DNA of 64,000 nucleotides, taken from Mycocentrospora acerina (taxonomy: Eukaryota; Ascomycota; Dothideomycetes; Pleosporales). The position numbers were made by a program, and so were the translations under genes. Below are positions 10,154 to 20,872 of this stretch, in pieces. The DNA is taken from the NCBI GenBank assembly GCA_022701365.1, contig JAKUHH010000108.1, positions 495,821 to 559,820 of the forward strand. The letters run 5' to 3'. How positions within the stretch are numbered: the stretch's first letter is position 1; the number at the start of each line of letters is the position of its first letter. A model generated the notes under the pieces. That model had not been told where the DNA came from, ran no database searches, and saw only the letters and a program-made list of their open reading frames with translations.

Positions 10154-12088
10154 CTCGAGCTGGACCTGTAATCGTTCTATAAATTAATATTATAATATGT
10201 TCAGTAGCAAGCTTTTGGGGAGATTGGATAACTTCGATTTTTTGGCACTCGAAAGTCTTATATATAAAACGCTACCGTGTTGATTCTGAGCCGTTGAGCC
10301 GACGGATGAAGCGCTTGCCTTTGCTGAGCGAGTCAGGCAAGTATTGCGGACGAAGTCTGACAGACATGCAGCACTCCCCCGTAACAAATCATTGCCAAAA
10401 ATTGCGACCAGTTACAAACATGATGTTGCGCCCAAAGAACTCGGGAAGTAAGGCTGCCGGTCATATGGTTGGCGCAGACCGTGTTTCGGTAGGCATCAGC
10501 AGCCCCCAAGAGAAGTAGCTGAATTTAGGATGATGTTGACCAAGACAAAACATTGGGATGTAAATAGATGCGCTAATAATGTGATTGGAAGATATTTTTC
10601 AAGCTTCAAAATTAGAAGCTTAACTATGAGCCTTGAGTGCTTAGCTGTCATCCAGATTCAAATTTCAGACAGGACTAGTTTCCAGGTTGTAACAGCCTTA
10701 GTACTGTTTTCAAGCCAAGGCAGTTAAAACAGCGGTTCCGTACCTAGTGGCTTGCCAATCTAAGCGTTTCGCGGTTTCAGTTGTATCGTATACTTTGAAG
10801 AATGTTTAGAGAAGGATTGTGGTGTTTGGTTGAGGAACTGTCCTTGACATGGCTTGGCGCCAAACATGAACTGAGGACATCGCGACATAAGCAGCGTCAC
10901 CACATTGATTCAGCCCAGAGCTGCAATAGAAATATACTTAGCTCTACCTCAGTTCTTAGTTCATCTTCCGAGATTTTGTTGAAAGAGCGCTCTTTAGCTA
11001 TAAGCTCACGTCAGCATGTACTCAGCTTGCTCACCTCTGCAGAACACCCCGACCGTGACAGCTCGGTCGTTTCAATGACAAAGCAGTATTAGAGGCTAGG
11101 CGTATTCGAGAAGATAAACCGTTAAACTAAGTATGTTTGTATTAAGACCCCCACAACGCCAGCAATAGACTTTTGGAGATATGTATGTGTCTAGAATAAA
11201 CCTCGTCAGAAAATGGCAAGGCTTTGAACCAACTGATCCACTAGCTATAATAATGTCAAATTTCGGTTTCCGTCATTTCCAGCTTGCTGAACTTAGTTCA
11301 CAGCAACCTAAACTGTATCATCCTGGTAGACATCATTCAATTTAAACAGGCAGAGCTAAGGCCTTTGCTGTGTCATCTTTACGTGCATTTGATGTAGATT
11401 TGCATTCAATAAACTCAAAAATAATCCGTCTTATAAATCGCATGAATATTTTGGACCATCTTGACTGTATTTCTAAAATAGCTACATGGCTTACTAACAA
11501 TGATCTTGAGGTATATAGGAAATGAAAACACAACCCGCCATGCAGTTGTCTTTATAGGTGTCAAAACGCCTAGAGTGCTTTTGTGGATTTTGGTAAGACA
11601 ACTCTGTAAATTGTTTGGTCGGAGATCATCCAGATTTATGTTACGGAATGAATCGTCACGGACGCCTACTCAGGTGAGAGATCTCTTGGACATAATGCTT
11701 CAACTTTTAAAATTAAGAATGAGCTAGACGACATGTATTGTGGATCCTGTCGTTGCGGCAGAGCAAACGTGTTCCTTCACAGGGTGATCTTGTGCGAACA
11801 CGAAACCGCCCGCAGAACACCATGGCATTTCGCTTTGCAAGAAAAAAAAATGCTCAGTCAAATAGACAGTATTATTTTCCACATTATCAACTCTCATATG
11901 CAATTCCGTCTTCCCTTTTCCGCTTTCCTGCATTGCATTTTCAAAGGATATCAGTTCCTCCAACACAGATATCCAATCACGCATACATCAGCCCCTAATC
12001 AAGAACGAGCTCGGTCAATCTGTGAATGCCCAAATATATTCAACCCGAATCCAACATTTTCCTGTTGTCAATTGTCTCGTCTCACTGT
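10154..12088. other. 1.9-kb gene-free stretch left of the NLR island
   Basis: Moderately AT-rich, with only short ORFs up to 152 codons that lack motifs and plausible initiation context. The longest (11733-12191, plus strand) partly overlaps the 3' end of the cysteine-rich orphan in antisense. I see no terminal inverted repeats or transposase remnants. Confidence 0.55.
10258..10269 (-). promoter_or_regulatory. TATA box of the LsdA-type gene
   Basis: On the minus strand this reads TTTTATATATAA, about 105 bases upstream of the ATG at 10153. Confidence 0.5.
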
Positions 12089-13284
12089 TCAGCGGCGATA
12101 TTTTCTAGCCACCGGGTTTTCAAACATACTGCACTTTTGCCACCCTCCCTCTGCATGTGCAGTCGTATGCTCTTTAGGATTGCGAATGTGAACTATTTCC
12201 TTCCTCATACACGTACGTGCAACTGAAATGCCACGTTTCCGCTTCTTTGACCGCTCGATAACGATATGTTCTTCCTCTTCCTCGGCACTTGTAGTCTCTC
12301 CGTCAAGCGTATCCTCACCGTCACTGCCCGTATCCTCATCGGAAATACCTACTCCTTCACTCCCTTCAGTCTGACTTGAGCTAGCAACCACCGGTCTCGC
12401 AGCTATTCTCCGCGCAAGCGAGTAGTCCTCAAAATCCTCCTCTGATCTACACCTAGCGATATCATTCTGTTCCTCTAGCCACGCCTGACCCTCTGCTGCC
12501 GTTTCGTCAAAATCCTCATCGATAAGCACATGTTCCACACGGTGGGTAACAATACTAGTGCCGATATCAGTATCAGTATCAGTATTAGTATTAGTACCGA
12601 ATAGGTTAGGACTGCTGGGCGTCTCCATTGAACTAAGACGTCTCGGCGGGCGCGAATCGATATCGCGGAAGAAGTTGCCACCTGTTCTAGGTATCGCCGT
12701 ATCAAAAAGATGACCACCATTTTTCGGTACGTAGCCTTCCCAGACACGGCCCGTCTCTTCGTCACATGGCACAGACGTGACCTTCCATCCGATATAGCAC
12801 TTCCGTAACATAGCAACATCTCCATACTCTTTTCTCATTTCGGCATCTCGCAGCTTTGCACATAGATCTACCGTTTCATAAGCTGGTGGTCATCCTCACC
12901 GTGAAAACACGATAGTCTAATGATATTCGACATACTAGTTACTCCTCCAGAGCAATCAGCAGGATTGCAGTCCTTAATTTTCGTCTCCGCACATGCGTCG
13001 CAATGAAAAGCTTTGGTGGGTACACGCGTCTTATTTTCCTTTTCTGGTTTTGTACATGTGCTATTTGCGATGTGGTGGCAGTTCGGTGCACAAGGTTCAT
13101 CTGCTGTTGGCGTCACAACAAGGTGCTTACACGAAAGGACATGCTCGTATGGCAAGAATGCAATAGTGCAAGAATCCGTATCGGGCGTGATGGTTACGAG
13201 CGGGTAGGTGACTGTTTCGCGGGTGGAACTAAATTTTGGCTTTGGCCTCACGTCAGGTTCACTCGAAGCATCTATGCGGTCCAT
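12089..13284 (-). CDS. Cysteine-rich hypothetical protein next to the NLR
   Basis: Two exons, 13284-12936 and 12882-12089, are joined by a 53-nt intron with GTATGT donor and CAG acceptor, giving 380 aa. The splice removes the stop that otherwise separates two open frames, and the phase matches (phase 1). Residues 39-111 hold nine cysteines, including CAPNC at 65-69, HCDAC at 94-98 and C106/C111, plus His70-71, which suggests metal binding or disulphides. There is no signal peptide. The C-terminal half is acidic and disordered, with an NTNTDTDTD tract encoded by a six-base repeat, a long Asp/Glu-rich run and a basic KKRKRG segment that may be a nuclear localisation signal. I do not recognise the family. 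It lies 0.9 kb from the 3' end of the NLR on the same strand. Confidence 0.65.
12565..12595. repeat. TATCAG/TATTAG hexanucleotide repeat inside a coding region
   Basis: About five tandem six-base units (three TATCAG, then two TATTAG) encode the alternating Asn/Asp-Thr run of the cysteine-rich orphan. Because the unit is six bases, copy changes would preserve frame. Confidence 0.75.
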
Positions 13285-14158
13285 TGAGCTTATATGAATG
13301 TATAGGTACTATACAGTGGCCGAGTGTTGAGATTGGAACATATATCATTACTGATACCGAAGTGGGTTTGTAGGACGCGAGATAAAACACCATTCAAAAT
13401 TCAAAACAAAGGGTGGCTTTCACTGAACGCTAAAAGATCGTGATTTTGATAAATTTTGTTGAATCACTATCGGTTTGTTGGGCATCTTTCCTTTCACTAA
13501 GGGATTGTAAGCAAGATTGGCGTTGTTTCATTGTGAAACTTTTGTTGCCAAATACCAAATAATGATTCAATGATAATTCTTTTTGTTTGTTCGTTCTACA
13601 TCTATAGTCACATGGCTGTAGATATACAGTGAGTGGAGAAGGGGAGGTAATGCAGTGCGGAAACCCCAAAATGAATGAGTATGGAAGATGAAAGTGTAGT
13701 GTTCAAAAGACAAATTATTTATTCCAGCTGCATATTCACAAGAGAATCATATCGTCAACTTCACATATTCGCTAGGCTCGCTCATAGAGAAGCATCTAGA
13801 TTCGATATTTGCAATTCAGTCTTTAGCCCAACACCCAAGCCGCAAAAACACTTTAAACAGTCACATTACTGTAAGTCCGCACGCTCTCTCTTGATTTCTT
13901 CTTGCAGCTGTAACTTCGACATGTGCTTTTCTAGGCTTAGAGCGCTACGTTTCGCAAACACCGTTGTATTTTTATGTATATTGTTAATTCATGCGGGCTT
14001 GAATTGCAAAACAAAAAAACATGTTTGCATCAGTTCTGGTAATATTCACTGGTTCGGCGGAAAATAGCTAAGAGTATCTATAACTTTTGCGAAAGCCGGC
14101 CAAAACTGAATTTTCTATAGCTACAGCGAGATAAAATAATCGACGAAGTAGCAGACAA
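13285..14158. other. Intergenic region between orphan and NLR
   Basis: AT-rich, holding the promoter of the cysteine-rich gene and the 3' flank of the NLR. A 130-codon plus-strand ORF (13675-14067) has no recognisable domain and I do not call it a gene. Confidence 0.55.
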
Positions 14159-17100
14159 TTAAGACTCTCCATCAGACTCAACCCTTCCGTACCTCAAAAC
14201 TCTATTTCTCCGAGATGAATCGAAAACAGATTGAAAGCTGTAAGGAAGACACCTACATGTTAACAACATGCCTTTGCATTGCTGCAGAATACAGTCTGCT
14301 TTTTCCATGGCTATCCTTCGCATCAACAGCCTCACAATTCCCTTATGCTTCCGAGAAGCTGCTATTTGCAGCGTTGTCCACTCATTGTCGGTCTGCACCT
14401 CAATATCTGCTCCGCTATTAATCAGTAGCCGCACTACTGCCCTTTTCCCTGTAAAGGCTGCAATATGTAGGGCTGTCAACCCTTCAAGACATCTCGTCTC
14501 AAGGTCTGCTCCATTGTCAACTAGAGCTTGCACTACTGCCTCGTGTCCTTCTTGGGCTGCAAAATGCAGTGCTGTTAACCCATGCTCGCTTACTGCCTCA
14601 ACATCTATCCCAATATTAATAAGCAACTGCACTACTGCGTTACATCCACACAGAGCTACTAAGTGTAGCGCTGTAAGCTGTCCGTGATTTCTTGCTCCAA
14701 CTTTTATCTTGTTGTCAACTAGAACCTTTATGACTGACTCATGCTCTTCTAAAACCGCATCGTGCAATGCCGTATAACCATAAATATCCCTTGTATTAAC
14801 ATCTGCTCCAAAACGAGCCAGCAATCCGACTGTTATTTCGGACCCTGCTACAGCTGCTGTGTGCAGTGCTGTTAAGCCATTGTTGTCCCTCGCTTCAATG
14901 TCCGCTTTACTTTTAATCAAAAGCTCTACCACATTTGTATGCCCTTGAAAAGCTGCTTGATGCAGCGCTGTTGACCCGAAGGTATTCTTTGCTCGGACTT
15001 CCGCTCCTCTGTCAACAAGCAATTTTAGCACTGCCTCATTCCCTACACTAGCTGCCCAATATAGCGGTGTTTGTCCATTATCGTCCTTTGTTTCAATATT
15101 AGCTCCTAAGTCAAGAAGAGTGCTTACACTTGCTACTAGAGGAACCAATTCTAAACTCCTAGAGCGCAGCCCACTGTGCATCGGTGAACTCATTGCTCTC
15201 AGTAAGCGAATCAAACCGGCAGTTGGTTCTATATATCTTCTCCAAGCTGCGCTATGAATTATCGGTTGGTTTCTGCTCTTCTTCGCCTTGACATCCGCTT
15301 TTCTTTTAGGAAATTCCCAGCGTGATATACCAGCCGCATAGTGCAACGCTGTGAGACCTCCGTTTGCTCTCGCCTCAATTTTTGCTCCGCTGTTAACCAG
15401 TATTCGTATTATTGCTTCATTTCCGGCCCAAACAGCCCCACATAGCGCTGTCGCTCCATCACTTGTCGCTGCCATTACATCTGCTCCGCTATTAATTAGT
15501 AGCTTCACCATCGACTCTTGCCCCTGCGAAGCGGCAATTTGCAACGCTGTCGTCCCATCGCTAGAATTCGCATCTATGTCTGTTCCATAGAAGGCAAGTA
15601 TCTGTACTATTTTCTCATGTCCTCTTAAAGCCGCTATATGTAGTGCTATACGCCCATCTTTATCTTGTAACATAACGTCTGCGCTGCTATCTATCAGCGT
15701 TCGTACTATTGCTTCATGACCGTTTAGAGCTGCTTTATGCAGCGCTGTCGATTTTGAATCGTCCCTCGAATTAATATTTGCTCCGTTCTTAAGGAGCATC
15801 TGCACAGCAGCGTGGTTCCCGCTGTAAGCTGCATGATGTAACGCCGTCCGTCCATACATATCATCCGCGTGAACGTCAGCGCCAGTGTCTAGTAGCACCT
15901 CTACTACTGCTATGTGCCCACTGTCAGCTGCCTTCATCAAGGGCGTCAGCCCCGATAGGTGGTTTCTTGTCTTATTGTCCGCTCCACCGTTAAGGAGTAT
16001 ACGCACTAATGCCTCATTCCCTCCAAGAATTGCATAATCCAGTGCTACTACCCCACTATGATCTGTCATATTGGCGTTGAACTTGTAGTCCATAAGAATT
16101 TGCACTACTGCCTCGTGCTCTCCCATGGATGCCAAAATCAGCGCCTTTTTCTCATCCTCATTTTTCTGATAACCGACCTTACGCAGATATAGCATCCATC
16201 TCCTCTCATGGAGTATTGCTCGAACCCATGGAACAATTCCAAAATAGCATGATATGTGTAACATTGATACAGTGAAAAACGAATCGAGAACTTGCAAATG
16301 CTCATCCACTTGCATGTATGTTGTCCACCAGTGCTCCCGTAAGATAGACCTTGTAAGGAAAAAGGCTTCTGAAGGGTTGAATAACTCTAATGCTAATGTT
16401 GAACAGCCCTTTACGTGCTCCGGCCAATAGATTACTGCATAATGTAATAATGCAGACTCATGCAAACATGCCCCGTTATCGAAAATTAGTACCCCATTTC
16501 GTAAACCGCTTTTCGCAACGCAGTCAAGGCATGTACGTGCTAACTCTAGGTGAGTCATCTCTTGCTTGATGCGAAACAATTCTAGGACTGGATCACTATC
16601 ACGTTCTTTACGTAGCAAGTAATCCCGCACTGACTGGTGGACAAAACTAACTTCACCTTCTTGAACCCTCAGCAAAGGCCCACAAAGAGCAATCTCATCG
16701 CGAATTGCTCGTTCCAAAGTAATTGCGGATGAAGGTGATTCAATGTCAATAGCTGCTGCCAGCTCTCCAAGATTTATAGGACGCCAAGCCATGGCCACCC
16801 AACGAAAGATCATAGAACTTGTCAGTTTCCGCTTACTTGGGATCTGAAGTAGTATGCGGTCATATAACGCTGGGAGATCATGGGGAAGTTCATCAAGAGC
16901 CTCTAGAACTTGACTGCATGTCCGCTTTTGCAACAGCTCGTTCATAGCGAACCCTACCCATAGGAAGGTACCCTCGGCGCGTGCGAGAAGAGTTGTCCGC
17001 ACAATTGCCTGGAGTCTGTCGTCAAATCCATCTATCCTTGAAAGCTCACCTACTCGTGCGGAAATGAATCGCTCGATGTCGCTTGCCATCTTCTCATTAT

Positions 17101-17956
17101 TGTCAGGATCTAGTTTCACAGTTGTGCAACTTCGCAATACGGGAATATCTCGGCTAACAATGATTAACCTAAACGCTGTCGTAATAGGGAGTGGGTTTTC
17201 AAGACCAAACAGGTGGACAATTCGTGGTACTAGCACTTTGAGGGTAACATTGTCGCATTCGTCCAAGCCATCAAGCACACAGAACATGGTCGCAATTTCC
17301 GGGTCCTTGACAAGAGTTGTGAAAATGATCCAAAGAGTCTCAAGAGATGACGATGTCTCTTGAGCTCTTGTAGGGGTCTCAAAGAATGGCAGAATGTGTG
17401 TTATAAGCTTTGGACGCTTTAAAACAATTTGATCCACCAAACTCCGAAGGATGTTTGTAGCGGTATCGCCACTCTGGCATCGATGGTTACAGAAGTAGAA
17501 GATCAAATGAGTATCGTTTAGCGAGGTCCTTTCAAGCTCTTCTGTGAGGAAGATAGATAGCATAGTCTTCCCCATGCCAACGCCCCCAGATATCCAGAGA
17601 AGGCGCGTATCACCATGCAGCCAGGACTGGTAGATCTCATTCTGTGTGATCCATTCACAGGTGCCAGTAACCCTTCTCCCTTTCGCGGTTACAAGTCTCT
17701 CTCGATCAACGTACGGGTCGGTGGAGCGGAGAGCGTCGCGACACGCGTTAGTAACTCGCTCAAAGCGTTCTATTTCGTGTCTTCATTAGCAACATAAAGC
17801 TAAAGAAGAGGAGGATAGCTTAACCAACTCACCTTGAGGATGTGCTGTGTTGCCGAAATTCACGTTTCCATGGAAGATGCCTACTGCGTTTTGCGAGCCG
17901 TTGCTCGCGGATACTTGGCCAATGTGTTGTTGAGAAAGCAGTGGATGGTCAGACAT
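14159..17956 (-). CDS. NACHT-ankyrin NLR with N-terminal amyloid-type motif
   Basis: Two exons, 17956-17833 and 17769-14159, with a 63-nt phase-1 intron (GTGAGT, CTAAT branch, AAATAG), give 1244 aa. Residues 10-30 carry a short motif (QHIGQV, then GSQNAVGIF) shared with the C-terminus of the divergent gene at 18444. A linker of the usual fungal STAND type (ACRDALRSTDPYVDRERL...) leads into a NACHT domain. It has Walker A GGVGMGKT at 103-110, Walker B FCVLDGLDECD from about 204, and the helical part continuing to about 480, including PHDLPALYDRIL and SFVHQSVRDYL. About 17 ankyrin repeats follow (roughly 580-1190), interrupted by an insert of about 95 residues in the ninth. The tail of about 55 residues is unrelated. 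Fungal NLRs detect non-self or damage and oligomerise. An in-frame ATG at 17986 is possible, but its context is weaker than at 17956 (A at -3). Confidence 0.92.
17867..17929 (-). other. NLR-side copy of the shared amyloid-type motif
   Basis: Codons for residues 10-30 of the NLR. Pattern: Gln, x, Ile-Gly, x, Val, four residues, Gly-Ser, x, x, x, Val-Gly-Ile-Phe. It matches the second C-terminal repeat of the HeLo-like protein at Q, I, G, V, G, S, V, G and F. All residues are uncharged apart from His. Confidence 0.7.
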
Positions 17957-18443
17957 TCTCAGGGTACGTGCGCCGTTCACGAACATGAAGTATGAGAGTG
18001 ATTGGTGAGTGATAGGCTCGAGTGAACGTTGATACCCACGCTACAATAGGAGGGTCCACTGGCTTTGTGCCTTGCAGCGCGCCCTGTGCTAGGTGCCCTC
18101 TGCTCCGCCCCAGTCCGCCTTGAAACAACCTTGCCTGTAAGGCCAACCATCTGTGCATCTCTGCCAATAAAACATAGCAAGTTGAGGAGGACTAGAGTAA
18201 ATGAGGCAGTCACTTTGTGCATGTGCACCTGGCCCTGGCGCACGGTTCAAATAGGGGTGTTTGCGGCTCACGTCTCCTAGTCGCTCAGCCTTGTGTCTAA
18301 CATAGGTAGAGTTAAATCATTTCCATCTTGTTATCGTCAACCTATTTTAAAGCTGAACATTTTGACTCTTCCACACTTCATAGATTTTTCTCCAACTTGA
18401 AGAGAACCCCTTCCTCAAGTGTCACATTTAGAGCTCGCATGTC
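17957..18443. other. Divergent promoter of the NLR/HeLo-like pair
   Basis: 487 bp separate the two ATGs, so the pair probably shares regulatory sequence. No conserved element was recognised. Short ORFs in this interval are not credible genes. Confidence 0.6.
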
Positions 18444-19398
18444 ATGGATCCTTTCAGCATTACGGCTGGTGCTATTGGCATCACTGGAGTAGCCATGACC
18501 AGCATCCAACAGCTCTATAGTCTTATTAGTGATCTTGCCGAAGCTGATGAAATTATGCTAGATCTTACTTCTAGCTTGCATGGTATAGAGCGTCCGTTGG
18601 CGGCGCTCAGACAACTTAGTGTTCTGAGTGAAGCGACTACAACTGCAGCTAAAGAGGTCCTTCGGAATGCTGGTGTTGCAGATGCTGTGAACGGCTGTGG
18701 TGATGCTTGCGAAGCATTTGCTAAAAATCTCCAAAAATGGACAAAACATTCTAGCACCACGAAGCTATCCCTTAGGGATCGTTTTTCAATCGGTGTATGG
18801 AACAAGGAAAAGATTCAGACGTTTAAAACACACTTGCAATCGTGTGAGACAACTGTCCAATTTGCTGTCGCCAGTGCTCAGTTGTAAGTTGATCTCTTAT
18901 GCCACACTGGGTAATATTTATTGACTTTAAAAAAAAAGACTGGTCCAGTTACGGTCAGAGAGGTTGTCTGAAGTCAATCGTGAAAACTTAAAAGGGCAGT
19001 TGCAGACCCTCGAGACGAAAATCCAGAGACATCTGGATATCACAAAGAAGCAACAGGAGGAGGCCCATGAGCGCGAGCAAAAGCTCCAGGAAGAGCTCAG
19101 AGAGGAAGAAGACGGTGGTGCCCAGCAAACTTTGGCTATCCAGGAGATCCAAGAGCAGTTGCGCTTGCTAGCAGCTAGTCAAATCTCCTGCGGAGTTGTG
19201 TTCTCGCAAGTACGCTCTAGAAGGAGCGGTCAAGAAATTGATAAAGTGATAACCTTAGATAACTCTGAAGCTTTAGTAGGATTATCAGAGTCTGTCGTCG
19301 GGAAGATCAACCAGCGGATTGGAGAAGTGAGAACTGAGCGGGGCTCCCGTGCCATTGTGGGTGTTTTCGGCAGTGACATCAAGCTGAAGAGTACTTGA
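18444..19398 (+). CDS. HeLo-like putative cell-death effector with two amyloid-type repeats
   Basis: Two exons, 18444-18883 and 18939-19398, with a 55-nt phase-2 intron, give 299 aa. Podospora HET-S has about 289 aa. Residues 1-110 (MDPFSITAGAIGITGVA...) match the helical N-terminal domain found on fungal STAND proteins and HeLo-like effectors. The glycine/alanine-rich hydrophobic start could insert into membranes. Residues about 150-235 form a strongly charged coiled coil. The C-terminus holds two repeats 27 residues apart: Q245 to S265 and Q272 to S292. They share Q, I, V, T, S, A, V, G and S at equal positions and have opposite charges at four positions. A single copy of the motif begins the divergent NLR. 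By analogy with HET-S/NWD2, the NLR would seed amyloid folding of the tail and release the N-terminal domain for membrane damage. That role is inferred; the motif is seen directly. Confidence 0.88.
19231..19293 (+). other. Effector amyloid-type repeat R1
   Basis: Codons for residues 245-265 (QEIDKVITLD then NSEALVGLSES). Charged residues E246, K249, D254 and E257 face R273, E276, R281 and R284 at the equivalent positions of R2. Confidence 0.65.
19312..19374 (+). other. Effector amyloid-type repeat R2
   Basis: Codons for residues 272-292 (QRIGEVRTER then GSRAIVGVFGS). It is the closer match to the NLR copy, with identity at Q, I, G, V, G, S, V, G and F plus conservative I/V changes. It ends seven residues before the stop codon. 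Confidence 0.7.
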
Positions 19399-19799
19399 TA
19401 CATTGGACTGGCTCGTCATGATGAATAATGACCTGAGTTTGAATTTCGGAGTACGTAGGAAATTTTGTGAATAGAAGGATCTATTTTGAAGGACTGATAG
19501 AAACGGACCTATTGTTATGAGAACATGAAAACACAAAAAAGAAAAAGATCAGTGAGGCAAAGATTAATTGAAAAAAGATAAACTTAGACTCTGGGCTACT
19601 TTGTGTGCATGTATTTAGCCCTTAATTATGTAATTAGATATCTACATTCATTTGAGACTTGGATTTACATAGGAGTACATTCAGTCACTACCGAATTTGC
19701 TAGCCACAGAAATGAGGTTGTTAGGACGAGAGGTAGTGCAAATTTCGAGGCGAAAGCCTTTGTACAGCGATAACTTGCACACTTGTTGGACAAACCTCC

Positions 19800-19918
19800 A
19801 CATACGACCATAGGACGTTGAAAACAAGGCTTCCCGTTCGCTCAGCCCTATTTAAGCAACGTACCGGCGGACTAGTAGTCAGGTGGGTGACCACTGGCGA
19901 ATCCCCGCTGTTGTATGT
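19800..19918 (+). rRNA. 5S ribosomal RNA, dispersed copy
   Basis: The 119-nt segment starts ACATACGACCATAGG and ends GCTGTTGTATGT; the two ends pair as helix I. Internal landmarks of ascomycete 5S RNA are present: CTTCCCGTTCGCTCAGCC (loop region and box A area), a GACGTTG/CAACGT pairing for helix III, and GTGGGTGACCACTGGCGAATCC for helices IV/V. Seven T residues follow directly, a Pol III terminator. Filamentous ascomycetes usually carry 5S genes dispersed singly, and this fits. Whether this copy is expressed or a diverged copy cannot be told from one sequence. Confidence 0.88.
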
Positions 19919-19924
19919 TTTTTT
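19919..19924 (+). terminator. Pol III T-tract terminator of the 5S gene
   Basis: A run of T directly after the mature 5S 3' end, the normal RNA polymerase III stop signal. Confidence 0.75.
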
Positions 19925-20872
19925 GCATTGTCAGTCGTCCGAGTTTGCATATATTGAGAAACTAGGCGTGGATAAATAGTATTGCGTAGAAGTCGGCAAC
20001 AAGGCAGGCTACTTTTCTCGGCCGTGCGCGTACATGTTTATGCAGCACATCCATTAACATTGAGCAAACACCTGTACTTGCCTAGGGATACTATATAATC
20101 CCAGAACAAAGAACCAGAATCGTGGTAGTATTGTCGGACATATTCAAGGCATTTTACGAACTAGTTAGAGCGCTAGCGAAGTTACTGCAAACCAGTCAGC
20201 GAGGACAAGGCGAGCAGAGGGGTAGGAGACAAGTTAGGTTCATCATCACGATAGAAACAAAGAAAGCGAAGCGAAACGGCGGCTATCTGTCACTAAGTCA
20301 GGCACTGATGCTCCCAATAGAGAGGGACAAACCACGTCCACCACAACAAGAAATCACAGCATACAGATCCATCCATGGGGAACGTCCGTGGCATTTTTTT
20401 TAGCTGTCTAGGACTGTGACATATAAGCATCGACAAACATTTTTTAAAGGACAAGCTGGTCCTAAACGCTATTAGCAGCCCTTCATCCTCCGCTTCTCGA
20501 ACCATGTCGTAAGCCACCATCAACGTGAGGCTATTTGTGAGAACCTAAGAGCCCAATGTAAGATCTGGATCAGGCGACCGCCCGTTACAGGACATACCGG
20601 AGAGACTCCATACAGCATTCGACACGGTAGAGTCTGATGTTCGATGCTACACAGCGCCAGATGTAGCCCCTCGGTGGGAACAAGCAAGAACCTGTACTCA
20701 AGTGAAGCAGCCCAGGATTATCGTGACGTTTCCGAAGGGGTATAGAGCCATCGCAGATCGTCGTCGATTATGCAAGAGCAAACAAAAAAGAAGCAACCCC
20801 TCAGGATCGGTAGTCCCAAGGTGCCTTTCGCCCAGTTTCGTACATACCATTCAAAAACCAAGTATGGTAATC

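Larger units (their letters stand above)
19399..20872. other. Intergenic region holding the 5S rRNA gene
   Basis: Apart from the 5S gene I see only short ORFs. One of 93 codons at 20122-20403 has no homologous look, and one of 148 codons from 20702 runs antisense to the RBM39-type gene. The right end is that gene's 3' flank. Confidence 0.6.

Noticed and set aside
10154..12088. A transposon relic in the 1.9-kb empty stretch
   Set aside because: I found no inverted terminal repeats, reverse transcriptase or transposase motifs, and no strong RIP-like AT skew.
12868..12900. A very short intron at the GTGAGG site in the cysteine-rich orphan
   Set aside because: It would be 17-46 nt and mostly out of phase. 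The 53-nt GTATGT...CAG intron at 12883-12935 keeps phase and is of normal size.
13675..14067. 130-codon plus-strand ORF between the orphan and the NLR
   Set aside because: No domain, signal or splice partner. Its sequence looks random and it lies in AT-rich flanking DNA.
20122..20403. 93-codon ORF right of the 5S gene
   Set aside because: Begins without a good start context and shows no family resemblance.
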